This document shows positions 47,335 through 56,268 of a DNA stretch of 64,000 nucleotides, piece after piece. The notes below the pieces were generated by a model. That model saw nothing but the letters and a program-made list of their open reading frames with translations, ran no database searches and was not told the origin of the DNA. The stretch's first letter is position 1, and each line of letters starts with the position of its first letter. This DNA is from Longitalea luteola. GTDB taxonomy: Bacteria > Bacteroidota > Bacteroidia > Chitinophagales > Chitinophagaceae. The stretch covers positions 248,001 through 312,000 of the forward strand of contig NZ_JAFIQX010000009.1 in NCBI RefSeq assembly GCF_017356035.1, written 5' to 3'. The position numbers and the translations under genes were made by a program.

Positions 47335-48609
47335 TCACTTTCTCCTTATAAGTATCTTATCGATCTTTGGTCCGTCGAGGTCCATGATCTCGAATTCAAA
47401 ATCGTTCCAGGTAATTACTTCGCCTGTTTTGGGTATATAACCTGTGGTGTGTAATATTAAACCGGCAATTGTATTATACTCCCCTTCCGGAACCTCGAGG
47501 TGCTGCATATTGAAATAATTCAAGAACTCAAAGAAGGGATAACCGCCATCTGCAAGCCAGCTCTTTTCATCTCTTTGTACGATCTGGTATTCGTGCTGGT
47601 TGTATTCGGTAACATCTCCGATGAGTGCATCGAGAATATCATCCATGCTCACCATGCCATTCACAGTTCCGTATTCATCGAGCACAAATGCATAATGGAT
47701 CTTGCTTTCCTTGAATCTTTCAAGCACTTTATAAGCTGGCGCTGTTTCAGGCACCATAACCGGCAGTCGTAGAAAATCTGCCAGGTCAAAGGGCGTAGTG
47801 CTGAAATCTTTTGGAAAGATATCTTTCACTGATACGACACCTACCAGGTTATCGGTTGTTTGTTTAAATACCGGATATACTGAATGCGCTTCCAGCTGCG
47901 CTTTTGCTTTAATGGTGTCGAGGTTATCGCTCAGACTAAAGCACAACAGATCGCCGCGATGGGTCATTAATTCACTTACTTTTCTATCGCCCAGGGCAAA
48001 CACGCGATGCACAATATTCTGTTCAATTTGCTGAATTTCTCCGCTTTCTGCACTTTCCTGTACAATCGCTTTTATTTCCTCTTCACTCACAATTCCCTCT
48101 TTCTGGTTCTTCAGGCCAAAGATGCCGAGGAAAAGATCATTCGTTTTGGTGAGCAACCAGATAAAGGGTTTTGTAATGATGGAGATGATGGTCATGGGCG
48201 TGGCCATAATAGAGGCAATCGCTTCCGGGAACATCAATCCAACCCTTTTGGGAATGAGCTCACCAAATACAATTGAAAAGAAAGTAACGATGATCACTAT
48301 TACGGCAACGGAAATGCTTTCGGAATACGGTTGCAGGAGGGTGATCTTTTCAATGGAAGCACGCAGTTCATCCTGTATTCTTTCTCCGCTGAATAAACCG
48401 GTAAGAATACCTATCAATGTAATACCTATTTGAACCGTTGATAAAAAGGTATTGGGGTTATTAGCCAGTTGCAACGCTTTCCTGGCATTTATATTTCCTT
48501 TGCGGGCGGCGTGCTCAAGCTTGAATTTGCGGGACGAAACCAGGGCAATTTCACTCATGGAAAAAATTCCATTTAACAGGATCAACAGCAGGATAATAAA
48601 GACTTCCAT
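47335..48609 (-). CDS. CNNM/CorC-type membrane protein with DUF21, CBS pair and CorC_HlyC domain
   Basis: 424 residues. The DUF21 (CNNM) membrane domain covers about 1-190 with a start MEVFIILLLILLNGIFSMSE (20-residue core) and the loop SSRKFKLEHAARKGN. Two CBS domains follow: VSELMTHRGDLLCFSLSDNL (about 210) and FVLDEYGTVNGMVSMDDILD (about 310-330). The C-terminal CorC_HlyC domain ends with KIDKILIRR. Relatives include hemolysin-C-like proteins and Mg2+/Co2+ efflux transporters; CBS pairs often bind ATP-Mg. The gene stands alone. The old name 'hemolysin' is not supported by the sequence. Confidence 0.92.
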   Translation of the reverse strand: MEVFIILLLILLNGIFSMSEIALVSSRKFKLEHAARKGNINARKALQLANNPNTFLSTVQIGITLIGILTGLFSGERIQDELRASIEKITLLQPYSESISVAVIVIIVTFFSIVFGELIPKRVGLMFPEAIASIMATPMTIISIITKPFIWLLTKTNDLFLGIFGLKNQKEGIVSEEEIKAIVQESAESGEIQQIEQNIVHRVFALGDRKVSELMTHRGDLLCFSLSDNLDTIKAKAQLEAHSVYPVFKQTTDNLVGVVSVKDIFPKDFSTTPFDLADFLRLPVMVPETAPAYKVLERFKESKIHYAFVLDEYGTVNGMVSMDDILDALIGDVTEYNQHEYQIVQRDEKSWLADGGYPFFEFLNYFNMQHLEVPEGEYNTIAGLILHTTGYIPKTGEVITWNDFEFEIMDLDGPKIDKILIRRK

Positions 48610-48813
48610 ATTTTATCAGTTGAAAAGACAAGGTTTAAAGTACCCGCCTACGCTAAGTTGACTTCGCTTCAATGAAGCTTAACGACGACGCAGCGGGCAT
48701 AGGGTGCAATGATCAGCGGGAAAATGATGATGCTTCCTGAGGGGGAATACTGCAAATATCCGAAATTCAGGGTAACTGACCGGAAAAGTAAATTATGCGA
48801 CTATGGTAATGCA

Positions 48814-49779
48814 TTAATGGTTAGCCCCCTTTCCGGTTTCATCCAGCGCAGACCGTAATCCTTTCGCCATTTGCCGGGCATTGCCTACGCCCCAATAGTG
48901 CAGAAAGAAAATGCGGGGTTCTTCATGTACCATGTGATTATGTACAGACACGACCTCGAGGCCATGGATGGTCAATTGCTTTATTACGGGCGCTACTTCA
49001 TCCTCAAGCATGGCGAAATCACCGGCCACTGCTGCCCTGTCCATGGTGCCCTGCCAGGCAGCCCAGGTATTGAAGCCCATAAAACTGCTAACAGGTATGC
49101 CATGCTCTACCAACTGTACATCTGGCCGTCCGATGGTATATTTATAAACACCTTTGTTCAACTCACCTTTTTGTCCCAGGATAGCATCCAATGCGGCCAT
49201 ATCGAGGGTGCTCTTCACACTGTCGGTCCTGGCCGCCTGCGGATCGCCGCCCCTGATCTCGTTTATTTTATCGAGGATCGCTTTAACACTGTTGGCTATT
49301 GTAGTTACATCGGCCGTACGGTCAATGTGCATATAAATCACGTTGGGCCGGCTACGCACAAAATGGTTGTGGATGGCCGTGATGGTGAATCCCTGGTTGA
49401 TCACTTCCTGCTGCAACCATTTCAGATCAATTTCAGTAAGTACAAGATCACCCATGGCCATAACACTGTCGCCACAGGGCGTAAAAGCCACCCAGCTCGA
49501 GAGGCCCATGGGCGGAATGATCTTGAATCCATCCACCATCATATTGAGGTCATTCTGTGGAATAGTGATCTTGTATTCGCCGTTTTTTTCAACGCCTTTG
49601 CGGCCGGTGATCCGTTCAATGGTGCCAATATCGAGTTTAGTGCCGGGCGGACAGGCAATGACGTTGTTCTTTGCGCCAGCGGATGCATCGCCGGTATTTG
49701 CAGCTGCGTCAGCAGGTTCTGACTGGTTACACGCTATAAATAAAACAGGAACAATCAGTAATACAAAAAAGCGCTTCAT
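48814..49779 (-). CDS. DUF1259 (LppY/LpqO-type) lipoprotein with two repeats
   Basis: 321 residues, lipoprotein signal ending FIAC (Cys17). Two DUF1259 repeats follow: about 50-165 (IERITGRKGVEKNGEYKITI, AIHNHFVRSRPNVIYMHI) and about 195-310 (LDAILGQKGELNKGVYKYTI, VSVHNHMVHEEPRIFFLHYWG). The paired HNH and HxxxxEP/RP motifs recur in both. The family is named from mycobacterial LppY/LpqO; its biochemical role is unknown. It should lie in the periplasm or on the outer membrane. It is divergent from corA. Confidence 0.9.
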   Translation of the reverse strand: MKRFFVLLIVPVLFIACNQSEPADAAANTGDASAGAKNNVIACPPGTKLDIGTIERITGRKGVEKNGEYKITIPQNDLNMMVDGFKIIPPMGLSSWVAFTPCGDSVMAMGDLVLTEIDLKWLQQEVINQGFTITAIHNHFVRSRPNVIYMHIDRTADVTTIANSVKAILDKINEIRGGDPQAARTDSVKSTLDMAALDAILGQKGELNKGVYKYTIGRPDVQLVEHGIPVSSFMGFNTWAAWQGTMDRAAVAGDFAMLEDEVAPVIKQLTIHGLEVVSVHNHMVHEEPRIFFLHYWGVGNARQMAKGLRSALDETGKGANH

Positions 49780-49972
49780 AATTACTAATTTAATGACCTT
49801 TTGGCTGGCTAAACTAAAGAATTTATAGAAACGCTATTGGTAAATTTTATTGTATAAAGTCGGCAGCCCATTGATACCTGCCCGGCAACCCGTTTGCTGG
49901 CAAAGGACTGTAGTTATAGGATTTTCACGAACTTACAGTAGCATTTCCCGGCCAACCTGAAAAATTGTTTTT

Positions 49973-50947
49973 ATGAAAGAGATTGTCAATTGTGCTGCCT
50001 ATGCCGGCGGCCACCGTGTTGCCGATGTTGAGCTCAACGGCATTCGTGAAATATTAAAAGACAATAACAAGTTTGTATGGATAGGCCTGTATGAACCTTC
50101 GGAAGAACTGCTGTCAAGGGTGCAGGATGAATTCGGGTTGCACGATCTGGCGGTGGAAGATGCGCACCGGGCGCATCAACGCCCCAAGATAGAATTATAC
50201 GGCGATTCGCTTTTTATTGTGCTTCGAACCGTGCAAATGGCCAGGGATTGCAATATTCAATTCGGCGAAACGCATTTTTTTGTTGGGACGAACTTTATTG
50301 TTGTTGTGCGGCATGGTTCATCGGTAGCTTATACCGATGTGCGGCATCGCTGTGAAACCATGCCCGACCTGTTGAGCAAAGGCCAGGGCTTTGTACTGTA
50401 TGCCATCATGGACTTTATTGTAGATATGTACTTCCCGGTAGTGCAGGAACTGGAACTTGCCCTGGAAACGATCGAAGACAAAGTATTCAAGGAAAACCCG
50501 AGCCGCGAAACTACCGAACAGATTTACCAGCTGAAAAAGCAACTGCTGGATGTGAAACGGGCCGTATCGCCGCTCATCGATATTTGCAACCGCCTTATGC
50601 GGTTTGACATAAAATACATTTCGCCGGAAACACAACCTTATTTCCGCGATATCTACGACCATGCGCTGCGCATCAATGAAATGGTTGACAACACCCGGGA
50701 ACTGCTGAACACCGCGCTTGACGCAAATTTCTCTTTGATCTCCATCTCGCAAAATGATACTTCGCGAAAATTCGCAGGCTGGGCTGCTATCATTGCGGTG
50801 CCTACTATGGTAGCGGGCTTTTATGGAATGAACTTTAAATTTATGCCGGAACTGGAATGGACGTACGGCTATCCATTGGTGGTGTTATTTACCATCTGTG
50901 TTTGCGTGATTGTATATTATTTCTTCCGCCGGTCGGGATGGCTGTAA
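49973..50947 (+). CDS. corA: CorA-family magnesium/cobalt transporter
   Basis: 324 residues on the plus strand. A cytoplasmic alpha/beta funnel domain (about 1-250) includes LHDLAVEDAHRAHQRPKIEL and long charged helices (QELELALETIEDKVFKENPS). Two C-terminal helices follow, with the hallmark motif YGMNFKFMPE at about 283-292 at the end of the first and the second helix ending in FFRRSGWL. These pentameric channels bring Mg2+ (also Co2+/Ni2+) into the cell. The gene is monocistronic; the terminator just past it serves the opposite strand. Confidence 0.95.
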   Translation: MKEIVNCAAYAGGHRVADVELNGIREILKDNNKFVWIGLYEPSEELLSRVQDEFGLHDLAVEDAHRAHQRPKIELYGDSLFIVLRTVQMARDCNIQFGETHFFVGTNFIVVVRHGSSVAYTDVRHRCETMPDLLSKGQGFVLYAIMDFIVDMYFPVVQELELALETIEDKVFKENPSRETTEQIYQLKKQLLDVKRAVSPLIDICNRLMRFDIKYISPETQPYFRDIYDHALRINEMVDNTRELLNTALDANFSLISISQNDTSRKFAGWAAIIAVPTMVAGFYGMNFKFMPELEWTYGYPLVVLFTICVCVIVYYFFRRSGWL

Positions 50948-50951
50948 AGTC

Positions 50952-50978
50952 AAAAAAAATCCCGCCACATGGGCGGGA
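50952..50978 (-). terminator. Rho-independent terminator of the 51010-56098 SusCD operon
   Basis: TCCCGCC (50960-50966) pairs with GGCGGGA (50972-50978), loop of 5 nt; on the minus strand it is followed by TTTTTTTT. It lies 31 bp past the SusD stop and in the convergent gap with corA. Confidence 0.9.
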
Positions 50979-51009
50979 CCGATGTTTCATTGAGACGGGT
51001 GCTAATCTT

Positions 51010-52833
51010 TTAATATTTCGGATGCTGCTGCCCGGCCAATCCGGGATTGTTATCAATGGTTGTTGTATTAAGGGGTAATAATTCCACTTTATTTTTCTCC
51101 AGTCCTCTGAAGATGGCTACTACCCATGGCTGGTTGGCGACTAAGGCCTGGCCGCCATGTGGCGCCACGTTACTGTGCATTTCGAGAATCGTCGTGTAAC
51201 CGGCTGCTTTTGCTGCGGCGCTGTCTGCGGATGTTGGTTTTGTTTTGAAACCCATGAATGGAATGCCCACAACAGGGTCTTCCCAGGAAGAGGCAGAGTC
51301 CAGCTTATAAGCTCTGTAGCGGTCGATATTGGCATAGTTACCTGCTTTGTTGGCCATATCGATCAGATTTTGTTTTGCTTTCGTTAATGCTTCGAATTGA
51401 ATTCCCCAGCGCACCAGGTCGGTTCTGCGCCAGCCTTCAAAGGCCAGCTCCAGCTTGCGCTCTTTAATGATCGCATCCCTGAACTCCTGGTAAGTAGCAG
51501 GTGTATTGCCTATTTTGCTGGCATCGCCCCCATAAGCACGGATCCTTACCTGCTCGTAGGCATTTTTAGCGGCAGCGGTTGGCGCATTGTTCAATTCGTT
51601 CTGTGCTTCGGCATACATCAACAATACATCGGAGTAACGCAGCCAGGGCCAGTTGATATCGCGTTTGTTAATGGCGGTTCCATGTTCCTTTTTCCAGGTT
51701 ACCCGGAATTTGCCGATGCGGTTGCTGCCATAAGGATTCAACTGGCGCTTGTTGCTGGCAGTAATGCCATAGGTAGCAATGGAGACATCCCGGCGCAGAT
51801 CGCCGTCTTCAAAATCGAATAACAAGGTAGGCATTGCAGCCATTAAAGGCTCTGCTTTGCCATATCTGGAATTGGTGTGGGCAGCCATACCATTAGTATA
51901 ACCAATGGCCGAACCGTTTACGTTGGTCCCATACTGGCCGTACTCCAACATGGATTCTTTATTATATCTGCCATTTACCAGGTCACGAAAAACAGTTTCA
52001 TAACTGTTCAGCAGGCCGTTCTCGCCTTTTTGGATGATGGCATTGCAGGCATCAGATGCTATCTGGTATAACTCCCGTATGCGGGCAGCATCGGACCGTT
52101 GGGCCAGTTTCACAGATCCGGCGGAATACGTGTTCAGGTCCCAGCGTAAGGAGTATCCGGCTGCATACAGCGCCACGCGGGCCAGGATGCCATAAGCCGC
52201 ATTTTTAGTGAACCGTTCCGGTGTTGGCACCATACCCTCGCTTTTCCAGGGCAATAGCTCTATGGCTTTTTGCAGATCGGCCACACAACCATCATAGATG
52301 GTATCGCGGCTAACGCGGGAAGAAGTGAATGTACCTGCATCCTGCACCGGAATAGTGGGATACGGAACATCGCCAAAGAAGCGTACTACATTGAAAAAGC
52401 TCATGGCGCGAATGGCGTACGATTCGCCCAGCAGCATGTTTATCTTTTTCTGTTCAGCATCGTTGGCCCCCGTCATTGCACTCAATCGCTTGATACATAC
52501 ATTGGCATATTCAATAGCCTTGTACATGGCAGTATACGTATCGGTAGGCGTAATATCGGGTGAGTATACATAATTAGCAAACCGGTTCTTCGAGTTGGTT
52601 TCACCCTCTGTTGAAATGCATTCATCGGTACCCATGCCGAACTGGTAATATATTTCCCGGTTGAAGGTAAAACTGTACATGCCCAGTACAGCCATCTCTG
52701 ACCGGTCAACAGTTTGAAAGGTAGACTCGCTGTCGAACTTGCTGTCAGATTCCATGGTGAGCCATTTCTTACAGGAAGCAAGACTCAGCAGGGCGAAAGT
52801 CAATATCGATATATTATAGATTATCTTTTTCAT
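51010..52833 (-). CDS. SusD/RagB-family outer-membrane lipoprotein
   Basis: 607 residues from the ATG at 52833; an ATG three codons earlier is also open. Lipoprotein signal IYNISILTFALLSLASC. The family pattern is clear: WLTMESDSKFDSESTFQTVD, AYAIRAMSFFNVVRFFGDVP near 140-160 (core RAMSFFNVVRFFGDVPYPT), WLRYSDVLLMYAEAQNELNN and KERKLELAFEGWRRTDLVRWG near 465-485, and the C-terminal LNTTTIDNNPGLAGQQHP. It is 22 bp downstream of the SusC gene and forms its lid. No enzyme or regulator is linked, so its substrate is unknown. Confidence 0.95.
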   Translation of the reverse strand: MKKIIYNISILTFALLSLASCKKWLTMESDSKFDSESTFQTVDRSEMAVLGMYSFTFNREIYYQFGMGTDECISTEGETNSKNRFANYVYSPDITPTDTYTAMYKAIEYANVCIKRLSAMTGANDAEQKKINMLLGESYAIRAMSFFNVVRFFGDVPYPTIPVQDAGTFTSSRVSRDTIYDGCVADLQKAIELLPWKSEGMVPTPERFTKNAAYGILARVALYAAGYSLRWDLNTYSAGSVKLAQRSDAARIRELYQIASDACNAIIQKGENGLLNSYETVFRDLVNGRYNKESMLEYGQYGTNVNGSAIGYTNGMAAHTNSRYGKAEPLMAAMPTLLFDFEDGDLRRDVSIATYGITASNKRQLNPYGSNRIGKFRVTWKKEHGTAINKRDINWPWLRYSDVLLMYAEAQNELNNAPTAAAKNAYEQVRIRAYGGDASKIGNTPATYQEFRDAIIKERKLELAFEGWRRTDLVRWGIQFEALTKAKQNLIDMANKAGNYANIDRYRAYKLDSASSWEDPVVGIPFMGFKTKPTSADSAAAKAAGYTTILEMHSNVAPHGGQALVANQPWVVAIFRGLEKNKVELLPLNTTTIDNNPGLAGQQHPKY

Positions 52834-52855
52834 TGCAATCATTTTTAGGTTACGA

Positions 52856-55800
52856 TTAGAAGGTTACATTCAACCCAATAACAAAACTTTTCGTGCGGGG
52901 GTAAGCAGAATCATCCAGGCCTTTTCTTGTTGGATTGTTTGAATTGGCTACTTCAGGATCGTACCCGCTGTAGCTGGTAAATGTGTGAATATTGTTGAGC
53001 GTTGCATACAACCTTGTTTGGCTAATGCCGGCCTTTTTCAACAGATTCTTAGGCAACGAGTAGCCGAGGGTGATGGTGTTCAACCGAAGGAAGGAACCAT
53101 CTTCCAGGTAATAATCAATAGGATCCGTAATGGCCTTGTTGTTATCTGAGTGCAGGCTCCACATGGCATCTGATGCATACTGATTGGGATTCAGTTCGGC
53201 CAGGCGTTGCAGGTCAGTTGTTTCTTTTCCGGTGGCAGGATCGATCAACCGGAAACGGTTTGCCATTGGGGCCAGTGAAGTTTGGTTAGGCAGGTAGGGA
53301 CCTAAAAAGCGACGGCTATTCGCATTGAACACTTTGTTTCCGGAAACGAAGTTCATGAAAATGTTCAGGTCAAATCCTTTGTACGTTAAGGTGTTTGTGA
53401 TGCCGCCGATAAAATCGGGTTCACCGCTGCCCATGATAACACGGTCTTCAGTGCTCCATACGGGATTGCCTTTACCATCAACTTCGCCCTTAGGTGTTTT
53501 ATATTTTACATCGCCGGGTTTTATATTCGCGGCATTACTTCCTTTCGGACGTGCAACGCCATCTTTTAACGTATAGGTGCCGTTTGCATTCTGATTAAAA
53601 TCATCCGTGGTATATATACCATCATACTGGTAACCATAGAATTGCCCCAGCGGTTTACCTACTTCAACCACGAACATGTCAGAAGGTGGTAACCGGTCGG
53701 CGCCACTGAGCTGGATCACTCTCGACCTGTTGAATGAAATATTGAGGCTGGTTGTCCATGTAAGGTCTTTACTACGGATGTTCTGGCTGTTTACGACAAA
53801 CTCGAAACCACGGTTGCGGATAGAACCTACGTTCTGGAACTGGGTAGAGTAACCGGATGAGGCAGCAATGGTGGCTTCGAGTAACAGGTTATTCGATTGC
53901 TGGTTATAAAAATCGGCGGTCACATTTACCCTGTTGTTGAACATGGCCATGTCGAGACCAACGTTGAAAGAATTTGTTTTTTCCCATACCAGTTGATCAT
54001 TAGCCAGGATACTGCCGGGGTACAAGGTATTCACTTCTTGCCTGTTGATGGCATAAAATCCACCGCCATAGGCTGTCACAAACATATAGTCATCGATATT
54101 ACAGTTACCGGTAGTACCATAACCCACGCGCAATTTCAACTGATCGAAGAATGTATTGCCTTTCATGAAGTCTTCCTGCGAGATGCGCCAGGCTGCAGAT
54201 ACCGAAGGTAATGCGCCCCACTGGTGACCGGGTGCAAACCTGGAAACACCGTCGCCGCGCATGGTGGCAGAGATGAGGTATTTGTCGGCGTAACTATACA
54301 TCACCCGGCCGAACACAGACACCAAACCGAACCTGTTCCTTCCCGATGATTTGGAAAAGAGGCGTCCTGCCATGCCAACATTGTTCAAGCCGAAGTTATT
54401 ATCCGGAAAATCGGAGTAGGTATTATCCAGGTTCATAGATTCGCTGTAATATGTTTCCTGTCCCAACATCACGTTCAGGCTATGTTCGCCCAAATATTTT
54501 TTCCAGTTTAAGGTATTGGTTATTTGCCAGGAAAACTTTTCACTGTTATCGCGGCTTCCCCAGGGTCCGTTATAGGTTTGTGACGTTTTTGTACGGCCAT
54601 CGTCCCAGTAGTCGTCACGCACCTGTTGCCACTGATAGCTGCCCGCGGTGCGCCAGGTGAGATCTTTTAAGATGTCGATCTCGATACCGGCATTGGTGGT
54701 GTACTGCCGGGTGTATTTCGTTTGGGTTACTGCATCATTTGTGATGAGCGGATTATAAATATCGTATTGAGAGTCGTCGGCCTGCATGTCTTCACTTATG
54801 TCGGAATTGATCAACTGGTCATCCGTGAAGCGAACACCGCCGGTAACCGGTTGCAGAATGCTCAGTTTCAGTTGTCCGGCCATTGACCCACCCCCCTGCA
54901 ACTTCATATTGTTGTAGTTGGTATTGAAGTCTACCCGGATGCGGTCAGAAACCTTATGATTGAGCTTTGCGCGTACGTTGGTCCTGTTGAAACCATGTTT
55001 GGCCAAAATACCTTCCTGACCTACGTGGTTTACATTCAGCAACATTTTTGTTTTGTCATTGCCACCGCTAATGGTTACACCGTGGCTTTTCAATAAGGCA
55101 GAACCGCCAAAAACGAGGTCCTGCCAGTCGATACCAGGTACTGAACCATAAGTATTATGAATATAATCTGCTGCTCCTGTATAAAAATTGGGATCGTTGA
55201 TGTTGCCGCCAAAATTCTTGGCCCATTTATCGGGCCGGCCGGCCAGCATCTGCAATTCGTACTGGTAATCTACATACTGTTCAGGATTCAGGAGGTTGAG
55301 TTTGTTGGCGAGTTTCTCGAAACTTACATACCCATTATATGTGACCTGGGTCTTTCCGCTTTTGCCGGATTTGGTTGTAACGAGAATTACGCCGTTTGAA
55401 CCCCGGGCACCATAGATGGCGGTAGCAGAGGCGTCTTTCATTACATCGATGGTCTCGATATCGTTCATGTCTATATTCCTGAGACCATCATCCATCTGAA
55501 AACCGTCAACAATATACAAGGGACTGTTACCCTGCGTGATGGAAGTTCCACCGCGTACAGTAATATTGATATCGGCACCGGGTGCACCGCTTTGGGTAAC
55601 GACATTTACGCCGGCGATTTTACCGGTGATGGCCTGTGCGGCTGATGTTACCGGAATTTTTGCGATCTCGGCCCCGCTTACAGATGCCGTTGCACCCGTA
55701 AGGTCTTTTTTTCTGGCCGAACCATAACCGATGACCACCACTTCGTTCAATGATTTATCCTGCGCTTCCAGGGTAATGTTGAACGTAGTGGAACCGCCCA

Positions 55801-56098
55801 CGGGTATTGTGCGGGTTATATAACCGATAAAAGAAATTTCCAGCGAGGCATTTCTATCAGGCACAACCAGAGAGAATTTTCCATTCTTGTCGGTCAGTGT
55901 GCCCGAGTTTGTTCCCTGCACTGCCACATTAACACCTTCCAGTGGTCCTGATTTATCTTCAACAGTACCGGAAACCGTGATGTTACTCTGTGCAAAGGAG
56001 GAAGCCGAAAAAATAAAGGTAAAAAAGACTAATAAAAACTTGGAGAGATGGGCAAAGGGATAATACAATGCAGCCCGCGCATGTAAGCACTTTATCAT
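52856..56098 (-). CDS. SusC/RagA-family TonB-linked outer membrane receptor
   Basis: 1080 residues. A signal peptide (FLLVFFTFIFSASSFAQ, ending about residue 37) leads into a carboxypeptidase-like domain (about 39-115, TVSGTVEDKSGPLEGVNVAV), the signature LNEVVVIGYGSARKKDLTGA, a plug (DIETIDVMKDASATAIYGAR) and a barrel ending FVIGLNVTF. No STN domain is present, so it is not of the anti-sigma-linked kind. It forms a two-gene operon with SusD at 51010..52833. The upstream gap (56099-56268) contains the terminator of the antiporter gene and no clear promoter box. Confidence 0.96.
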   Translation of the reverse strand: MIKCLHARAALYYPFAHLSKFLLVFFTFIFSASSFAQSNITVSGTVEDKSGPLEGVNVAVQGTNSGTLTDKNGKFSLVVPDRNASLEISFIGYITRTIPVGGSTTFNITLEAQDKSLNEVVVIGYGSARKKDLTGATASVSGAEIAKIPVTSAAQAITGKIAGVNVVTQSGAPGADINITVRGGTSITQGNSPLYIVDGFQMDDGLRNIDMNDIETIDVMKDASATAIYGARGSNGVILVTTKSGKSGKTQVTYNGYVSFEKLANKLNLLNPEQYVDYQYELQMLAGRPDKWAKNFGGNINDPNFYTGAADYIHNTYGSVPGIDWQDLVFGGSALLKSHGVTISGGNDKTKMLLNVNHVGQEGILAKHGFNRTNVRAKLNHKVSDRIRVDFNTNYNNMKLQGGGSMAGQLKLSILQPVTGGVRFTDDQLINSDISEDMQADDSQYDIYNPLITNDAVTQTKYTRQYTTNAGIEIDILKDLTWRTAGSYQWQQVRDDYWDDGRTKTSQTYNGPWGSRDNSEKFSWQITNTLNWKKYLGEHSLNVMLGQETYYSESMNLDNTYSDFPDNNFGLNNVGMAGRLFSKSSGRNRFGLVSVFGRVMYSYADKYLISATMRGDGVSRFAPGHQWGALPSVSAAWRISQEDFMKGNTFFDQLKLRVGYGTTGNCNIDDYMFVTAYGGGFYAINRQEVNTLYPGSILANDQLVWEKTNSFNVGLDMAMFNNRVNVTADFYNQQSNNLLLEATIAASSGYSTQFQNVGSIRNRGFEFVVNSQNIRSKDLTWTTSLNISFNRSRVIQLSGADRLPPSDMFVVEVGKPLGQFYGYQYDGIYTTDDFNQNANGTYTLKDGVARPKGSNAANIKPGDVKYKTPKGEVDGKGNPVWSTEDRVIMGSGEPDFIGGITNTLTYKGFDLNIFMNFVSGNKVFNANSRRFLGPYLPNQTSLAPMANRFRLIDPATGKETTDLQRLAELNPNQYASDAMWSLHSDNNKAITDPIDYYLEDGSFLRLNTITLGYSLPKNLLKKAGISQTRLYATLNNIHTFTSYSGYDPEVANSNNPTRKGLDDSAYPRTKSFVIGLNVTF

Positions 56099-56207
56099 AT
56101 AGCAGCGTTTATAGTTACGTAATTACAGGCTCAAGGTATTGAGGTGTATTTTATTAAGCATCCTGAACCATCCTGATAATTTTACAATATCATAATTAGC
56201 CCACTAT

Positions 56208-56235
56208 AAAAAAATGCCCCGGGAGTGCCGGGGCA
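56208..56235 (-). terminator. Rho-independent terminator of the antiporter operon
   Basis: Perfect 8-bp stem TGCCCCGG (56215-56222) and CCGGGGCA (56228-56235), loop of 5 nt; TTTTTTT follows on the minus strand. It lies 34 bp past the stop at 56269. Confidence 0.92.
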
Positions 56236-56268
56236 GTTATACTTTCTGGAAAACAAACAGCAAATTCT

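Noticed and set aside
48871-49722. 283-codon plus-strand frame
   Set aside because: Antisense to the DUF1259 gene, whose two repeats are clear. No motif or signal supports the plus frame.
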